A stretch of 64,000 nucleotides of DNA, from contig NZ_CP027727.1 of the NCBI RefSeq assembly GCF_003851685.1, positions 3,472,001 to 3,536,000 of the forward strand, in the 5' to 3' direction. Both the position numbers and the translations under genes were made by a program. Positions 60,708 through 64,000 of the stretch are shown here, piece after piece. Source of the stretch: Pseudomonas sp. R5-89-07. Lineage in GTDB: Bacteria > Pseudomonadota > Gammaproteobacteria > Pseudomonadales > Pseudomonadaceae. A model generated the notes under the pieces. That model ran no database searches and had not been told where the DNA came from. It saw only the letters and a program-made list of their open reading frames with translations. The first letter of the stretch is position 1; each line of letters opens with the position of its first letter.

Positions 60708-61718
60708 TCAAGGCAAAAGACGGTTGGGCAGCAAGCGCATCAGCTGCGTGTCGAACCAGGCGACAAACGCTGGCGACGGTAGCGCATCCACCGCAAGGTA
60801 CCACCAGTCGGGCCGGGCGAAGGCGCGGCACTTCACCGCGTCCTTTTCAGTCATGACCAGTGGCAATAGCGGTGTGAAATTCAACACCTCGGCGCTGTAG
60901 GGCGCGTGGTCGGCAAACCCATGGGGAATCGGCTGCCAGTGTAGCGTTTCGAGGGTATTGAAGAAACGTTGCGGGTTACCGATACCGGCAACCGCGTGCA
61001 CCGGTTGGCCTGCCGGAAAATAACTGACCGGCTGTCGCTCGCCGCTCTGCAGGTTGACCAGCGCCGAAGGCTGCAGGCGGAAGGCAAAGCCGTCTTCGCG
61101 GTCCGAGGCGGCACCGTTATACAGCAGCGCATCGACGCTGTGCAGGCGCTCCACCGGCTCGCGCAACGGCCCGGCCGGCAGGCAGCGGCGATTGCCCAGG
61201 CCACGGGCTGCATCGATCAGCACCAGTTCGAGATCGCGGGCCAGACGGTAGTGTTGCAGGCCGTCGTCGGAAAGGATCAGGTCCAGGGTTTCGCTGGCCA
61301 GCAGCGCTTGTACCGCACGGCTGCGATCCGGGTCGATCATCAACGGTACACCGCAGCGCTGCACGATCAGCAAAGGCTCGTCGCCGGCCACTTCGGCACT
61401 GTGGCTGGCCTCGACCCGCCATGGCAAGTGTGGCGGCTTGGCGCCATACCCACGGCTGACCACGCCTACGCGCAGCCCACTGCGCCGACAGTGCTCGATC
61501 ATCCACAGGATCAGCGGCGTCTTGCCAGTACCGCCTACGGTGATATTACCCACCACCACAACCGGTACTGGCGCCTGGTAGATAGTGCCCTCACCCGCCA
61601 GGAAACGCGCACGCTTGCGCTGCACCACCCGGCGATACAAAGACTCCAGCGGCCGTAACAGCGTGAGGGCCGGATGCCCCTCGTACCAGGCCTTGAGCAA
61701 ACGATCGGACATGGCCAT
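60708..61718 (-). CDS. lpxK: Tetraacyldisaccharide 4'-kinase
   Basis: 336 aa. The P-loop region is [14 protein letters not shown] and DDGLQHYRL is the catalytic DDGxQH motif. Phosphorylates the lipid A disaccharide at the inner membrane. The start overlaps the exbD stop by one base; a second ATG two codons later is possible. Confidence 0.96.
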   Translation of the reverse strand: MAMSDRLLKAWYEGHPALTLLRPLESLYRRVVQRKRARFLAGEGTIYQAPVPVVVVGNITVGGTGKTPLILWMIEHCRRSGLRVGVVSRGYGAKPPHLPWRVEASHSAEVAGDEPLLIVQRCGVPLMIDPDRSRAVQALLASETLDLILSDDGLQHYRLARDLELVLIDAARGLGNRRCLPAGPLREPVERLHSVDALLYNGAASDREDGFAFRLQPSALVNLQSGERQPVSYFPAGQPVHAVAGIGNPQRFFNTLETLHWQPIPHGFADHAPYSAEVLNFTPLLPLVMTEKDAVKCRAFARPDWWYLAVDALPSPAFVAWFDTQLMRLLPNRLLP

Positions 61719-62146
61719 CAGGGTGGGCTCGCCGCCTCGACAGTGGTCATGCGCAGGTGGCTGAAGCCGAGTTTGCCGGCAGCGTCCATCGCGGTGATCA
61801 CAGCCTGGTGCTGGGTCTTGCCGTCTGCACTGATCGACAGTGGCATGCTGGTGTCACCCCCGGATTCCTTCTGCAAGGCGCCCATCAAGCTGGCCAGGTC
61901 GTTCTTTTCGAGCAACTGGTTATTCACCGAAAACACCCCGTCGGCGCTAATGGCGATGTCCAGCTGCTTGACCTGCTGGTCTTCGGCTGGCGAGCCGCTC
62001 ACCGCTTCGGGCAAGTCGACACGCAGCTGGGTTTCCCGGGTGAATGTGGTCGTGACGACAAAGAACAGCAGCAGGATAAACACCACGTCAATCAGTGACG
62101 CGAGGTTGATATCGACGTTTTCCCGTTGCTTGCGGCGAAATTTCAC
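61718..62146 (-). CDS. exbD: ExbD/TolR-family biopolymer transport protein
   Basis: 142 aa. One transmembrane helix (residues about 14-34, with the conserved Asp in [16 protein letters not shown]) and a periplasmic domain. Forms the proton-driven motor with ExbB. Overlaps exbB by ATGA. Confidence 0.93.
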   Translation of the reverse strand: MKFRRKQRENVDINLASLIDVVFILLLFFVVTTTFTRETQLRVDLPEAVSGSPAEDQQVKQLDIAISADGVFSVNNQLLEKNDLASLMGALQKESGGDTSMPLSISADGKTQHQAVITAMDAAGKLGFSHLRMTTVEAASPP

Positions 62147-62778
62147 GCTTTGCCCTCGACCAGGTCCACATCACGGTCGCCCTGCACCACCTCCACCAGC
62201 TTGATGGCTTCCTGCTCCATGCCGACCACCAGTTCATCGATGCGCCGTTGCAGGAAACGGTGGAAGAATACCGAAGGGATACCCACCATCAGGCCCGCGG
62301 CCGTGGTGATCAAGGCCTTGGAAATACCACCGGCCAGCACGGCGGCGTTGGTGGTCATGCCCGAGCCCATGAACGAGCTGAAAATGTCGATCATGCCCAG
62401 CACCGTGCCCAGCAAACCGAGCAGCGGCGCCATGGCGGCAATGGTGCCGAGGGCGTTGATGTAGCGCTCCAGTTCATGGATCACCCGCGCAGCGGCTTCC
62501 TCGATGCACTCTTTCATGATCTCGCGACCATGCTTGGAGTTGGCCAGGCCGGCGGCGAGGATTTCACCCAGCGGCGAATTGGCGCGCAGCTCCTTGAGTT
62601 TCTGTTTGTCGAGCTGCTTGTTCTTGATCCAGCCCCAGACTTGCCCCAGCAAGTGCTCGGGGGTGACGCGACTGGCGCGCAGGGTCCACAGGCGTTCGGC
62701 GACGATGCCGAGTGCGGCAATGGAACTCATGATGATCGGCAACATCATCCAGCCGCCGGATTTGACCAATTCCCACAC
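62143..62778 (-). CDS. exbB: ExbB/TolQ-family biopolymer transport protein
   Basis: 211 aa from a GTG start at 62778 (VWELVKSGGWMMLP), chosen because GAGGGG precedes it at about 9 nt and the length matches the family; a longer frame upstream is not homologous. Three transmembrane helices; LLGLLGTVLGMIDIF is the family signature. It lies with lpxK, as in other pseudomonads, and may energise TonB-linked or lipid-related transport. Confidence 0.93.
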   Translation of the reverse strand: MWELVKSGGWMMLPIIMSSIAALGIVAERLWTLRASRVTPEHLLGQVWGWIKNKQLDKQKLKELRANSPLGEILAAGLANSKHGREIMKECIEEAAARVIHELERYINALGTIAAMAPLLGLLGTVLGMIDIFSSFMGSGMTTNAAVLAGGISKALITTAAGLMVGIPSVFFHRFLQRRIDELVVGMEQEAIKLVEVVQGDRDVDLVEGKA

Positions 62779-62887
62779 AGTGAATGCCCCCTCGAAAAAG
62801 TGCGCCACTTTATCATATAGGTTAAGCGGCGGGGTTCGTCGGCCACAGACCAGACCGTCGCAGCCCGCCGTGTTTGGTAACGCCGAA

Positions 62888-64000
62888 TTACGGTAACGGT
62901 TCGCGCCAGAACCTGCGTTGACTACGCGCAACAACGGCTGGTTGGAAGGCCCCCAATTGAACACGCACCGCACCTTGTTCGGCGCTGTCATATATCCGGC
63001 TGCCCAGGGCCTGATAGCGCTCCAGCACTTGTGAATGGGGATGACCGAACGCGTTACCCCTGCCTCTGGAGATCAGCACCGACTCGGGCGCAAGCTTCTG
63101 CACAAAGGGTCTGGATGAAGAGCTGCGGCTACCATGATGGGGCGCTTGCAGCCAATCGGTGGGCACCGCCAATGCTGTATCAAGCAGTGCGCGCTCCGCC
63201 GCACGGTCGATATCGCCGGTGAGCAGCAGCCGTTCGCCGTTGGCCACCACCTGCAACACACAGGATTTCGAGTTGCCACTTACGGCGTCAGGCCACTGCC
63301 ATAACACGAACGACACGCCATCCCACTCCCATCGCTCGCCGCTGACACAAGGCTCAGTCTTCAGAAAATCCGGCAATCCCTCGGTTTCGCCACCTACCAC
63401 ACGCCTGATGGGCAAGCCGCGGGCAACAGCTGCCGCGCCACCGGCATGATCGGCGTCGGCATGGCTCAGCAGCAGCATGTCCAGCCGCTCTATGCCGGAT
63501 TTTTTCAGCGACGGTAAGACCACCCGCGCGCCCTGGTCGACCGGCCCTGAACGAGGCCCCGCATCGTAAAGCAAGGCATGATTGCGGGTGCGCAGGATCA
63601 GTGACTGCCCCTGGCCGACATCCAGCTGTACCACCGTCACCTGCCCATGGGGGAGTGGCTGCCTGGGTGGAAACACCGCCAGCAACAGCATCGGCCAGCC
63701 CAGCAAGCGGAACGGCACCCCCTTGGGCAGCAGCAACAGCACCGCGCCCGCCAAGCTGACCAGCCAATAAGCCAGCGGCACCTCAGCCGGGGTCCAGGCC
63801 GGCAACTGCCCAGCCAGCAGAGCGAGGCCCTTGAACCACACCTCCAGCGCTCCACCGGCCAGCCAGAGCAGGCCCTCGCCGGCCAGCGGCACCCACAGCA
63901 ACGCGGTGCCCAGCAGCGCCAACGGCAATACCACCAGGCTGATCCACGGCACGGCGAACAGGTTGGCCACAGGCGCAGTGAGGCTAATGGGTAATCCCAG
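62888..64000 (-). CDS. comEC: ComEC/Rec2 DNA-uptake channel protein (partial, C-terminal 370 aa)
   Basis: The frame is open to the right edge, so the N-terminal DNA-binding and most of the channel domain are missing. The first 130 residues seen are hydrophobic segments of the competence domain. A metallo-beta-lactamase-like domain follows, with LDVGQGQS, SHADADHAGG, TGDID and the HHGS region. ComEC forms the inner-membrane pore for single-stranded DNA uptake. It is adjacent to exbB-exbD-lpxK, as in P. aeruginosa. Confidence 0.92.
   Translation of the reverse strand: MGLPISLTAPVANLFAVPWISLVVLPLALLGTALLWVPLAGEGLLWLAGGALEVWFKGLALLAGQLPAWTPAEVPLAYWLVSLAGAVLLLLPKGVPFRLLGWPMLLLAVFPPRQPLPHGQVTVVQLDVGQGQSLILRTRNHALLYDAGPRSGPVDQGARVVLPSLKKSGIERLDMLLLSHADADHAGGAAAVARGLPIRRVVGGETEGLPDFLKTEPCVSGERWEWDGVSFVLWQWPDAVSGNSKSCVLQVVANGERLLLTGDIDRAAERALLDTALAVPTDWLQAPHHGSRSSSSRPFVQKLAPESVLISRGRGNAFGHPHSQVLERYQALGSRIYDSAEQGAVRVQLGAFQPAVVARSQRRFWREPLP

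Overview
The window is a chromosomal segment from a Pseudomonas of the P. fluorescens group. This is supported by the GC-rich coding sequence, three families of Pseudomonas-type REP/REPIN palindromes, a core block with the Pseudomonas order comEC-exbB-exbD-lpxK-trm112-kdsB-ptp-murB, and a viscosin-type lipopeptide synthetase. No transposase, integrase, CRISPR array or rRNA was seen. There is one tRNA gene, tRNA-Ser(UGA).

Layout. 1-12750 (minus) is the first 4.25 kcodons of a four-module NRPS, read as Thr, Val/Ile, Leu, Ser. This is the composition of the second synthetase (ViscB/MassB type) of viscosin-group cyclic lipopeptides; the rest of the system lies outside the window. 12960-18286 is a sulfur-scavenging block: an operon of flavin monooxygenase, Tat-exported binding protein, permease and ATPase, with a divergent SsuA-like binding protein. 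18427-23531 holds a SotB-type exporter, a bile-acid-symporter-family carrier with a divergent AraC regulator, a conserved hypothetical gene and a zinc alcohol dehydrogenase. 23593-27074 is a tight operon of a haem-oxygenase-fold (diiron oxidase-like) protein, a methyltransferase and a YbdK carboxylate-amine ligase. A ParE/ParD-type pair with a frameshifted toxin follows at 27276-27738.

27930-36162 is a glycerol-type ABC transporter operon (glpSTPQUV) facing an AcoR-like sigma-54 activator. The gap between them carries a -24/-12 promoter and phased TGAACA half-sites, so the local regulatory circuit can be read from the DNA. A TonB receptor, a small ORF plus XRE-cupin regulator, and a protein that is 38% methionine lie at 36197-39847. 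40122-49556 is mixed accessory and metabolic material: small hypotheticals, LysE and DMT exporters, a LysR/quinone reductase pair, AraC, a thioredoxin-reductase-like flavoprotein and a prolyl iminopeptidase-like hydrolase.

49984-54252 is an AT-rich, TTA-codon-containing four-gene insert: NodU/CmcH carbamoyltransferase, MFS transporter, HAD phosphatase and DUF218/YdcF protein. It looks horizontally acquired and is the best candidate here for an undescribed small-molecule pathway. An SDR/AraC pair, a PEGA-like lipoprotein, tRNA-Ser and yccA lead into the conserved envelope/LPS block, which ends in a partial comEC at the right edge.

Assignments come from reading motifs, gene order and translation signals only. 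Substrates of transporters and of hypothetical enzymes are inferences.
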